DNA of 64,000 bases from Kappaphycus alvarezii (lineage: Eukaryota; Rhodophyta; Florideophyceae; Gigartinales; Solieriaceae), in NCBI GenBank assembly GCA_002205965.3, contig NADL03000594.1:2418001-2482000 (forward strand). The letters run 5' to 3'. This document shows, in pieces, positions 53,852 to 64,000 of the stretch (the first letter of the stretch is position 1; each line of letters opens with the position of its first letter). Made by a program: the position numbers and the translations under genes. Below the pieces are notes generated by a model, which worked only from the letters and a program-made list of their open reading frames with translations, was not told the DNA's origin and did no database searches.

Positions 53852-54370
53852 GGTTGCGGTGGGGGGGAATGCTTGGTGCAGTGCCCGGTATGGTCCGACC
53901 AGGAGAGTGACGGTTCGATTGTATCTTCTTTTATTTGCATATCTGCAGAATGAAAATATCATGGCACGGCGCATGGGATTGGATTTGCGGCTGTGGTTGA
54001 ATGGATGATGTCGGTTTGTCGATGATGCAGCCAGTGTTGTCTTTTCGAGTGCCAAAGGACATGGTGCAGGTCGTGTGTCGATGATAAGGTGTGACCAATG
54101 GATCGCTGCCACGTGTTGTGAGGGGAATGACAGTTGCGTGACAGAGGCAGAGGCGGTTCGGGGTGCGCCTCACCGCCTTGATTGGATGATCACTTTTGGA
54201 ACGGGCATGAACCGCCGCCGAAATTGCCATGAAGCGTCGTTGTAATACGCTTGTCAACGCCAGGGAATGGATGCTCATTGCCGTGGACACTATGGCCCCT
54301 GTGGCCCCTTGTTGAGCACTGCGCACGTCCGTCCTTCCCGCCGCCTCTCGCCCACACACGTCAGTCAACC
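53852..54370. promoter_or_regulatory. Divergent promoter region of the M41-like and SET-domain genes
   Basis: The two start codons face away from each other over 519 bases, so the stretch must carry both promoters unless unannotated leader exons exist. No TATA box or palindrome was obvious. Confidence 0.4.
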
Positions 54371-55165
54371 ATGTACACGCCGTTATTTCTCTCCCCCACC
54401 TTACTCCTACCGCCATCTTTCCGCCTCAATCGCCATCCGCGCCCACGCGCCTCAAAGCCTTTGCAATCTTTGACACTCGCCCATACCCAACATTCCCACC
54501 CCGCCCAGGCAAAAAATCCATTGTCCCCATCCTCCGCCGAAATTCAACTCCTCCGCCAGTCGCTCGCCTCTCGCCGTCAAATCCGTCGCACCGGCATCGC
54601 CATCTCATCCCTGCTCTGCATACCGGCCCTGATTCTCCATCCACTTCCCTTGCCCCCACCGCTCATTCTGCTCCCTTTGTCCGTCTTATGCATTGCATAT
54701 CGCCCTGAATTGGGGCATGATGGTAACCTGTATCTCTCCCGACGGGCCCCCTTCCCGCGCTATATTGACCATCATTTGCATCAATGCATCGAGGTACGCG
54801 AGTCTAAAGGCAAGGGGCGTGGCGCGTTTGCCACCCGTCATATCAGAAAGGGTACTTTTTTGGGCGTTTATGACGGTGTCGTGATGGATAATGCAGAGTA
54901 TATGACTCGCTATCCGAACGGCGGCGAGTATGGAATGAGCATGGATGCCGATGTGGTCCGTGATGGAAAGGTTGAGGACGGCGTATTTGGCACCGCCGTT
55001 ATGAATCATAGTAAGGGAAGGGGTGCAAATGTGCTCAGGGTTTGGCGGAGGAGGGAGAGGCAGGTCTTGTTTTATACTCGAAGAGAGGTCAGTAGTGGCG
55101 AGGAGTTGTGTTATGACTATGGAAAGGCCTTCTGGAGGGGCAGAGAGGATTCGGAATTACCGTGA
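54371..55165 (+). CDS. Membrane SET-domain protein, probably organelle targeted
   Basis: A 264-residue protein. The N-terminal 50 residues are rich in L, P, S, R and H with no acids (M-Y-T-P-L-F-L-S-P-T), suiting an organelle targeting peptide. Two hydrophobic segments (about 74-90 and 93-110) are followed by a SET domain: G-K-G-R-G-A-F-A (147-154), G-T-F-L-G-V-Y-D-G (161-169), the substrate/cofactor motif M-N-H-S-K-G-R-G-A-N (211-220) and G-E-E-L-C-Y-D-Y-G (243-251). SET domains methylate lysines of histones or other proteins. The N-H-S motif and the catalytic tyrosine context are kept, so it may be active. No pre- or post-SET cysteines are seen. An upstream ATG at 54251 exists but the added part is not targeting-like. 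The M41-like gene is divergent to it. Confidence 0.75.
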   Translation: MYTPLFLSPTLLLPPSFRLNRHPRPRASKPLQSLTLAHTQHSHPAQAKNPLSPSSAEIQLLRQSLASRRQIRRTGIAISSLLCIPALILHPLPLPPPLILLPLSVLCIAYRPELGHDGNLYLSRRAPFPRYIDHHLHQCIEVRESKGKGRGAFATRHIRKGTFLGVYDGVVMDNAEYMTRYPNGGEYGMSMDADVVRDGKVEDGVFGTAVMNHSKGRGANVLRVWRRRERQVLFYTRREVSSGEELCYDYGKAFWRGREDSELP

Positions 55166-58100
55166 GCTAGTAGGAGGCACAGTGACGTCCAGGTTGTCAG
55201 GCGTTGCCGATGATTCGTCTGCGGTGAGGCTTGAATGGTTTGAGGTTGTCCTTTACATGTTACGGAACAACTGCCTTGAATGCGCGCTCGCCACCCCGTG
55301 AGTGTGCTGCCTACTTCACAGTCGCGGTAACTTACAAAGGACGTTTGGCTCCAGAATTTTATGCAACTGTTGCAATTTGCGCTGTCTCTTGGTACAAGGT
55401 TGGAGGCACCTGATCTGAGTAACTCGCCCTGCGACATTCTTATCGTGTCTCGATCCAAAGCTCATTGTTGTTAGCTCTGGTAGAGCGTCTTGAATGTAGA
55501 ACGCTAGCCATAAGCTACGCTTCGTAGTTGAGCTGCGCCGCTTTCGGCTGTTACTGGTGGCCTTTTACACTGAATGAATCGTGGAGGGATTCGATTGAGC
55601 ATTTGAATTTAATTCTTCCGCTTCGAAAGTAATTGCCGTAAACGATTCTCAGTCACGTGTCCATTAGACAGGGGATTCGCCGTAATCCCGTCGGTGACAG
55701 CAGACCGTAGGCTAACTGAGTTTCACCGAAAGCTCTACTTTTCGATTTCCACGTAGACAAGAAATTTCAAGTAGCGATACTGACAGTGGGGATGGGTATG
55801 TGAACAGGCTTGGGAACAGACGAGGGGCAAAAGTGTAGGTTGGTCATTGCGAGCCGAGTAAGGGTTTTGTTCTGTCACTGTGCAGTCTAACGCCAACATG
55901 CCCCTGTACACAGTAAATCATCAGAGTACACTTTCTCCTCGGCCAATCCGCGACTGCTTTATGTGGCACTGGAGACAGCCGACCATGTCTTTCAAATATG
56001 AAAACACCCCAAGCATTCCCTCTAAGAGTACACTAACCTCCCGATGTCGCGCAACCTTTGAGAATAGTTCCGTCCTTCTGTCCTGCCCTTTTCAATCTAG
56101 TACTGTGGCGGATTACTCCGCTTCTGCAGGTATTAATTGCACTCCAGAATTCCCAGACACCACCGGAAAACCTAGGGCCAGTGGACTTTGTGTTTGATAG
56201 TATTGACTGTTTAGATAACCTTTGAAAAGGATAGATCGAATATATCTTCCAAAAGTAACGACACCCCAAACTTTCCCCTTTGAAAAATGCATAGCTCGCT
56301 CAGACCACTGCCATTCTATTGCTCAGGGCACATAGTTTACAACCCTGGGAAACGATAGAGGTAGAACAATACAGAGAATACATGGAGCCGGCTGAGATCC
56401 CCAGGAGATGGACAGTCCGGTTTCCTCGATGAATTCAAAGGAATATCTGTAGTGTAGGGGGACCCGGTAGCTTGATTTGAACGCGGGCCGCAGTTGATAG
56501 TCTTTTGTATTCGGTACGGTATTCCACTCTCACTACAGTGGGCGGCACGATATAGTGGCACCTAGATGCAAACCTCAAATTACGACACTATTGCCACGCG
56601 CGCACTATTTTGTTCATGTATTTAGGTAGGTTTATCAGAGCTGACTGCAGGTCTACTGAAGACCAGACAATGAAAGTGTTGTACGAACTCCTACGGACCT
56701 TGAGCTACAGGAAACAAAGAAGTGTATAATAGTTGCGTCAAAAGACCTATCCGTCTATTGTTGCAGGATTACCGGAGAGAATCATTATAGAATCGACGAC
56801 GGAACGGCCTCAGAGAATGAATGGCCTCTTTGCAGTTGTAACTCCTGGCGCTCGTCTAGATTCGGATGTCCTTCCCAGTGCATTGCCTGGCAGCGCTGCA
56901 GATTTGATCCCGAGTTACGGGGGTCCGCGCAGGATGGAGGCCGGAGGTCACATTCTCGACTAAGCACAACGAGCGCTGAAGGGTGTAGGTAAGTTCTGTA
57001 ACCAGAGCTGGCGATTACTCTCTTGACACTACGTTGTGTGTCTTGGGCCGATAATCGCGCGATAAGGGTGATCAGGGCATACATTCCTCTGTAGTCACGG
57101 ATAAGAGACGACGACGTCTGAGTGTAAGGGTGCGGTACAACCTGCCCGGGATAGGTTGTAGTAAAATTGGCATTCATACTGTACAGCAACCGGCAGAGCT
57201 GATATTGGTGATTTTTTTGGTCTAATTCTCTGTCTAGGCCATACCACTGCCATACAAAGGTACTACACTGTTGTGAATAATTCGCAGCAGTTGGTTTTGA
57301 GGCAGAAGTTGCGAAGTAGCAGTGCTGAAGTCTGAATCGCGTCGAGTTGACTTTGGGCAAGCCGAATCGGCCAAGTTGCCGGAGCGTTGCCCCTTCACCC
57401 GCTTGGGATCCAGGCCGCTTTGCTATCCTTTGTATTCAGTTTCCCTACAGTTTTGACAGCGTGTTTCGCTCATATCATGCTGTAGTTGCCATCCCTTGCA
57501 TTTGTCCGCCCATGCATTAGAGCTGCCTGTTCGCGCAAACCTCAACGCGCAATGCTTTTGACCGGAAATCATATGCGCACAAGTACGCTTCATTCATGAA
57601 TGCATATGGCATTGCTCTACCGGTATGCTCGCCATTTCTACCTAAGTCATGTGCCCACTACATCATTGCGCTTGCCGGTCACGGTTATCAGTCCTTCTTG
57701 TAACAATATGCTTAACTACGCATCGAGCGCATCGCATACATATTGCTATAGCCATTTGCAGTACGTTAAGTGTTGCATTGGCCCACCGGCCGTGCTAGTG
57801 CTTTCTTTTACCTGCTAGCTGTGTGCCTTGCTGCCAATGGTCACGTGATTTGCTTGAGCCAATTACATCTGGATTAATAGCCACGTATTCCACATTTCTT
57901 ACTATGTGAAAAACTGTACAGCAAGGAAATTTATGTCAGCTGCCGACCACCATCGACCTTGATACCGTATATCAACCCGAAAGGGGCCCGAGGGCGTGTA
58001 TTCTGGACCACTTGGCCCCGAACTTGGACCGGACATTTCCACAGGCGAAGGGAACCTATTGGGCCAAGTGTCGACTTTACTCATCACTACCTTGGATCTC

Positions 58101-59640
58101 AAGTATTTGGCTGACATTGAATTTATTTACCTGGCCGTCGTAGATAACTCTAACTTAGCTAACTAGTATTTATACGTAAGTAGCCACTAGGGCCCCAGAA
58201 TAAACAGCCGCCCGTTTTTGGCTCTGACCTTGACCCCCAACTTCCGCCTTTGCAGCAACCTTGCCAACGGCAAATTTAAATGTAGCCACGTTTATCCGCC
58301 CGGGTTCCCGTTTTATTTCCGCCTTTCTTTCCAATATTATACCACCCCTTTCATTTTTTGTTTGTCATATTTGATCACACTTTGCGCCCCAGACTGCTGC
58401 GTATATATAAAAATATGAACTTCAAGGTTGTCGTTGGTGACAACATCGCTTATCCCCACAGGAGATAATCGATGTTGTCACCACTCCATAGGAGATAATC
58501 AGAACTACTGACCCATTGCTACCTCTATTTTTGTCCAACACTGCACTCCTGGTGTCTAAGGTTCTTTGAACTCAATTTTTCTCAAGGTTGTAGCATTCCA
58601 CGGATCCCGGCACGGCCTTACAACTTGGAGGACAATTAAGCTGTCCAACCGTCCAAGGAATGATACCTAAACTTCTCCTCGCCGTCGAAAAGCTGTGCTA
58701 CTGCATCGCAGGGTGCTTAAAGAGAAAAAGGGACAGCGAACACCTTGTGAGTCTTGGTGTGTGTGTGGGTTTTCTCATTGTCTGACGGGATTAAGTACAC
58801 AGGCGAGAACAACTGCGTACAGCGCATTACACTAGACAGTTCTAATAAGGGGAGCCCGCTGTGTCGCTGTAATCCGGGTAAGAGGCCATAGGGGAACCGG
58901 AGGAGAGACTCACGTGCAGCGTTTTCGACCCTTGTGCTCACTTTCTCTTTACCATTACTAGATCTAGAATCTATATTTTACTCCTTTGTCCCCGGTTCTG
59001 TTGGGGCGCCGCACGACTAAGTCGGCGAGATCTCGTACGGCCTCAGGAAGTTACTTGAATCTTTGCAGTAACAAAGGATAAAACTAGTCGGCATCTGATT
59101 CTAGACGAGCGGCTCGGTATCACTTCGGTGATCAACACTTCGCGATTATATTCTGTGGACTCCTCTCTATTACTTTCAGTAACGCATTTTTTTACTTTCT
59201 TAAGTTAGTAAAATGCGTCTCTTACGTTGATTTTATGCGCCCATCGCTGAAGAACATGAAATAGCGCCGCAAAATCACTCCCAAAAGGTAGTGGTGCGGA
59301 TATAAAGAGGTACCAATCGTCATTGGAACTATCCAACAGCTCAGTAGGACCCTCACAATAATTGGCATACTCAGACTATTGCGTCTTCAACAAATGCCGT
59401 AGAAACCTAAATATTCACCTCAATAATAAACCGAAACTGTACATTCTTTTCTAAACATGCTCCATGACCTGTTCTTACAACGGATCGCGGAGATCCAAAG
59501 ACGGCCTTAATGATTCGAGCACCAATAAATCAATCATCCTTATTCTCTGTTCTATCGCTCCCAGCACTTAATCTACAGTAATAGACGAAAAAAATACGCA
59601 AGCAATTAACCCGTAAACAGTTGACTTCAACCCAAAATCG
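55166..59640. other. Gene desert, decayed sequence
   Basis: No gene recognised in 4.5 kb. A minus-strand frame of 191 codons (56785-57360) has no motif. Near 58163-58200 and 58398 are TATTTATACG- and GTATATATAA-type promoter-like sites, with a hairpin at 58436-58482. At 59170-59220 ACGCATTTTTTTACTTT and AGTAAAATGCGT form a loose inverted repeat. Confidence 0.3.
58436..58482. repeat. 13-bp perfect inverted repeat forming a longer hairpin
   Basis: GGTGACAACATCG and CGATGTTGTCACC enclose 21 nt that pair further (TTATC with GATAA). The piece ACAGGAGATAATC is repeated as ATAGGAGATAATC at 58488-58500. Confidence 0.6.
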
Positions 59641-60840
59641 AGCAATTGCGCGCTTTATATTTTAACTCCACGATTCATTCAAAATGTGCATCTCTTCCAA
59701 TATATATGGCTCAAAAACTTCTTACAAATCCTTCATGTCTGCACGAGGAGCATCACTTTTGTATTTTTTTTGTTTTCGTGTTTCGATATCGTCCAATGTC
59801 GTCCATGATTTTTCTTAAAAGCAGGTGACGGTAATAAGCTCTTCCGAGTTGCAACTATTGAAAATAAATTGGCTGATGAACGAAAGTGCAGGTCCACGGA
59901 AATATAATGATTTTTACCTGATCTCTCAAGACCTCCAAGTCAGTAGCATGAGGGCCACAACCTTCTACAATCAAAGCAACGGGATAATGACGTAGTCTTC
60001 CTTATGAATCGTAAGAAAAAATCGCGAAACCACTTGCGACACGTGTCAATGTTTGACCAGGCATAATAATGACTAAAAAATGGAACAAGGGGAAAAAAGG
60101 TGTAAAAAAGTGAGTTTTGAAACTTTCCAATAATGGGGAACCATAAATTTTGAGTACCGTCCGCATTGGTGCATACATAACCTGTGTTTCGGCATTTTCT
60201 TTTCCTTGACTTAGTGCCTTTCACCTTTTTTAGAAAATTATCTTCTTTAAAAATATAGGTCTTAAACAGAATGAGCTTGTAGAAAAGACCGGTTTGATCA
60301 ATGTCGTAAATACCATCCTCGTCATAGATGGACAGATTTTCTCTTAACTACGCAATTTCCTTTGCTACGAGCATCACAGAAGCACGAGAATTACAAGGAG
60401 AAGCAACAGCCTCTCATTGTAATGCATTCGATTTTAAGCAGTGAAGATGAACAAAATTTTGCGCCGATCCTATTGAACCGCGAAAGCGTTGTAGTATGAT
60501 GTATTCACTGCAAATTTTTTTCCATTGCATCAAGAAGCAGTTAAGTATCATCAGTATTGACTGATAAAGATGAAAAATGGAAAAGCGCTTTTCAATAGTT
60601 GGGTATGCTGGTTGCTGTAGTGATTTTGGAAGCAAAGACATACTGTTTGAATCCATTTCTTTGGGGATATTTTGCCCTCTCTTCGTAAAATCTGTCCCTG
60701 CTTTTCTGGAGAAAAAATGTCTTCATTACCACAGATGCTGTTTTACCCGTAAAACAAAGCCTTAATGCTTTGATTTGCTTGGCAATATTGAGCATTGCAA
60801 GATTTGATTTCTTTGTTTTGAGACATCTTGTTTAGAACTA
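59640..60840 (-). mobile_element. Decayed pogo/Tigger-type DNA transposon (Tc1/mariner superfamily)
   Basis: Minus-strand fragments of a CENP-B-like DDE transposase. The best parts are I-Y-D-I-D-Q-T-G-L-F-Y-K-L at about 60275-60315, the context of the first catalytic aspartate (usually D-E-T-G), and then K-G-T-K-S-R-K-R-K with V-C-T-N-A-D-G-T-Q-N-L-W-F-P-I-I-G-K (about 60125-60220). Both are typical of Tigger and Jerky-like proteins. An N-terminal helical part is seen at 60600-60795 and traces of the C-terminal part down to about 59640. Several stops and frame changes break it. Terminal inverted repeats and TA target sites were not found, so the ends are approximate. Confidence 0.7.
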
Positions 60841-63755
60841 TTGATAGAGTTTGAAGGTTTTGAGGCTATTTATGTGGTACATATTCGAAATATGTAGGAA
60901 AAGAGAGTTAATAGCTTCATCCAGGATTACAGAGCAGTTTTTGGCAGGTTCTGTGGGCCTCAAATGACCTTTCCTTTGGTTCCTCCTAAAATAAAACCAA
61001 AACGGTCGCCATAGTCGTAGGATAGCGATATTTAGAAATAGGCAGTATGAAAATGAGCGCTATATATTGACCCCCCCCTGTACCTGGACTTTAATATTAG
61101 TACTTTTAACATGAGTTTTTACACTGGATCCACTGAGATTTTTGAAATGGAAAACTTCGAATAGAAGCTGAGACTTAGTCATCGTAATCCAGCCGAACTA
61201 CCAGTTCACAGGAGAGTAATTATTCCACTGGTATGTGCAACGTGCAAATTAGTGCGAAGAGGTGCTTGATCCCGTACCCTTCTGTGAGAAGCTCAACAAT
61301 TTGATCAGAATAAAGCCTATAAAAGTGATAGGAGTAATCGGGAAGGAAAGAAAACAACCAGGGGCAACTGCCCCGAAGTGTAGTGTTTGTGAAGGATGAA
61401 ATTACTAACGTAGTACATTATGGAAACAAGAGAAGGTGGATAAGGACGAAGGATTGAGAATAAAAGTATGGTGGGAAAGTGCAGTTTATTCTTCCTTTAA
61501 TCAGTTCCTTCATGTAATCGAAACATTTTTTAGGTCTGAACTTGACTTTAAACACCGTCATTACTATAGCTTGCAATTGAAGCTATCTGCAGACTTCGTT
61601 GTAACTTGGATCAGTGCTTCAAGACGTCTTTCCTATTGCTTGAAATTTCCCAGAGGAAGCATTTAACTACGCTTATGCAAAATGTTCTCCTAAAAAATGG
61701 TCTCAGTTATAAAGAACAATGAAATACATGAAAATATTCCACTTAGATATTGTGGAAAAGAGCTTCCCACAGAAAGCTACTTTGAAGATTGATATATTCT
61801 GGGTTGTAAGCGGAGAATAAGAAGATGAATATCTTCGTATAATACCAATATAAAACAACTCATAGGCTAGAACAGAAGAGTTATGTGTAATACATAGGAT
61901 TGTCAGAAAAATAGTTCGTACCTTCTAGCATTCTGGCGTCCACATTCATCAATTTTTGCTAACTTATTAACAATTAAAAAACACATCAGTGAATATTTCA
62001 CGTTCAACAGAACTAATAGACCTCTGAAATTGTAATTGCATCTGCTAATTGAGGTCCTATTCACATGTTGGGAGATTTGAAAATTATGTTCCGAAATAAT
62101 TAAAAAAAGAAGATTCTGTCTCATATTTCAGGGCTCCTAGACACATAGAGAACTATTGAACCGCTTTAAATAATTAAGAAGCGCACGTTATCGATATGGT
62201 ATCTTCATATTTTCAACAAAGAAAGCAAATTATTGCTGCGAGAAGTGGCCATTCTATATTATTTGAAAGACATGAGCTTGAACGGCTTACGATGTGAGAA
62301 TTTTCATCGACGAGCAGAATGGTTCGCACTCAAACGTTTTGTCCAATCAGTCATATCCAATTTCATACCGCCGCTCTTAATGTCTAATTTTATTGCATAC
62401 TGCTCTTAGCACCTCAACCTATGAGACGTCACTCAAATTGCGGGCTATCGTTGATTACACTCAGTTTTCGCACTAGTCATGTGTCCCAGATTCCACAACA
62501 GCAGAGTCTTATCAGCGCTAGGGTCGAATAAGAATACTACAGTTCTTCTCGTTCTCATGAAAAACGACAGAAAATAAATAATTTGAGCAAAGGGATGGAT
62601 GCCTCTTGGCATAACTGGTCGTGGAAATATTTTTTTAATGAGGAGGCAGCCGCGATCGATATATTAAGCTGACTTGAAGTGAAGTTACGAAGAAGGCGCA
62701 CCCCCGACCATCAAAAGGGTAATATCATGATACGCTAGCTACTATTATCAAATATATATTTGATATAGTAGCTAGCATATCATGACATGACAAAGTACGG
62801 TAATTGAATATGGACGTTTATTGGAGAAAATTATTTCGAAAGGAAACTAAAGTATTGCGGTTTTTCCAGAAAATGATAATAGTGCTTAATGACAGGCATC
62901 GAACAATTAATTAGAGATTTCGAGGATTAATTGAAGTAAAGTGGATTTTTTTTGGCAAAAATACGGAAATGCTTTGTTGTTGAATGTTTTATTTCTCAGT
63001 TGGCTCTGAGATGCAGAAATAGAAGCGGTAGAGAAACTTCTAACAAAATATGTATGGTGGTAGTACAGGGGTTGTCAGGAAACTGCAGATGGTTTGTTCA
63101 TACACCAAAATTGGTATTATTACATCGCTTTTGTCTGTTTTCAGAATTCAGGAGACTAACTCCTTTCATTACCAAAGATTCAGCTCTAGTATACCATCTG
63201 AAAATGAAAGAAAGCGAATTGAGACAGCTACTGGACAATAGCAGTTTCTGGAAGAAAACTTAACAGAAAAAGAAGGCGTATGGTTACAAGTTACACTTCA
63301 AAACTTCAAACTTCAAAATGAAAGTATTTTTACACAAAACTATAACCATATTAAAATTACCTTTGAATTTAATTCGAAACCGAAAAATCACAGCTAACCA
63401 AGTTTAGTACTTTGGCGCTCTTGCTCTCCCCTTATTCAAAGATCTTCTCCCACAAAATAGTACTAATGCGATTAATCTTAAAAAAAGAGATCTGGATGAC
63501 ATGGATGTACCCATTGGAAAAAATGTATGTCGAGCGCCGTCAATAATTCGTTCCAATTGAAAAAATATATCCACAGAATCGTCCAAGACTTGAACCAATT
63601 CCTTTTATATTCCTTGGGGTGTTTGATAAAAAGACCTACTCATCCCCTTTCGTATGGCTACATGCACTTCATTAATCAGGTATGCAAGATAGTACTTCGA
63701 ACAGAACACCAGAGGTAATATTTGTTAGTATAATGTCACTTCTTTGCCTTCTTTC
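60841..63755. other. Gene desert, AT-rich decayed sequence
   Basis: No gene recognised. The stretch is AT-rich, with short frames only and one long palindrome at 62725-62785. Confidence 0.3.
62725..62785. repeat. Near-perfect 61-bp palindrome
   Basis: Two arms of about 30 bp, TCATGATACGCTAGCTACTA and onward against its reverse complement ending TAGTAGCTAGCATATCATGA, differ by one base and one inserted base. The centre is AT-rich (AAATATATATTT). Confidence 0.85.
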
Positions 63756-64000
63756 TGACAGCTGATAACTCTCAAAGAGGCTTACAGGTATTACTGTACT
63801 TAATCGTTCAACCTAGAACTTGACCGTTATGTTTATGCTCTGTACAGTGCTGTAAGCTTGAGCTGATCTACTTTAGATCAGCCCAAGCAGGTTTAGGGTT
63901 AGACACTCACCGTCGTCTACATGTCTTCTGGAAACTTCCTTCGATCAACACAAAGCATCAGTCGACTCGCCTTGAAGTCTATATATGCCCCGGTATCTCT
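63756..64000 (+). repeat. Second copy of the copia LTR, cut by the window edge
   Basis: From TGACAGCTGATAAC onward the sequence aligns with the start of the LTR at 9945, sharing blocks such as CTGTACAGTGCT, GAGCTGATCT, AGATCAGC, GGTTAG and ACTCACC in the same order and orientation. The divergence is large, so it is a separate old insertion of the same family. Confidence 0.6.

Noticed and set aside
56785-57360. 191-codon minus-strand frame
   Set aside because: Longest frame in its desert but with no motif, membrane segment or family likeness; can arise by chance at this base composition.

Overview
The window looks like nuclear DNA of a red alga, most likely a florideophyte of the Chondrus type. 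Four things point that way. Host genes are compact and nearly all intronless (one 104-nt intron seen). One gene is a Golgi-type sulfotransferase, expected in an alga with sulfated galactans. A plastid isoprenoid enzyme has a cyanobacterial-type core behind a transit peptide starting M-A-F. Short gene islands alternate with long deserts of decayed transposons. The species is an inference; no marker gene is present.

Layout. Island 1 (1 to about 9.3 kb) holds a clipped gene end, a SET/NAP histone chaperone, a VPS72/YL1 histone-exchange subunit with one intron, a small proline-rich ORF, a membrane-anchored sulfotransferase, a SWIM+RING ubiquitin ligase with SUMO-interaction-like motifs, and a helical hemerythrin-like protein. 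Desert 1 (about 9.9 to 41.4 kb) starts with an old Ty1/copia fossil whose primer site matches the anticodon arm of initiator tRNA-Met. It continues through unreadable sequence, a block dense in CCAGGA/TCCTGG palindromes, a decayed transposase-like gene and a decayed gene with a leader intron. Next comes a young-looking Ty3/gypsy chromovirus (26.3 to 33.3 kb) with an extra zinc-finger ORF ahead of gag, then a broken UPF1-like helicase and a broken minus-strand gene among diverged repeats.

Island 2 (41.4 to 55.2 kb) holds an acyltransferase-3 membrane enzyme, an orphan three-helix membrane protein, plastid IspG, a basic proline-rich protein, a membrane-tethered methyltransferase-like protein, and a divergent pair of probable organelle proteins (an M41-type HEAGH protein and a membrane SET-domain protein). 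Desert 2 (55.2 to 64 kb) contains a decayed pogo/Tigger transposase, several hairpins and, at the edge, a second diverged copy of the copia LTR.

The host genes do not form one pathway. Common themes are chromatin (SET/NAP, YL1, a SET-domain protein), secretory-membrane enzymes (sulfotransferase, acyltransferase, methyltransferase-like) and plastid proteins (IspG, M41-like). GTAC-rich palindromes lie a few hundred bases upstream of several genes and may be promoter elements. No complete prokaryote-style system, CRISPR array or intact tRNA/rRNA gene was seen.
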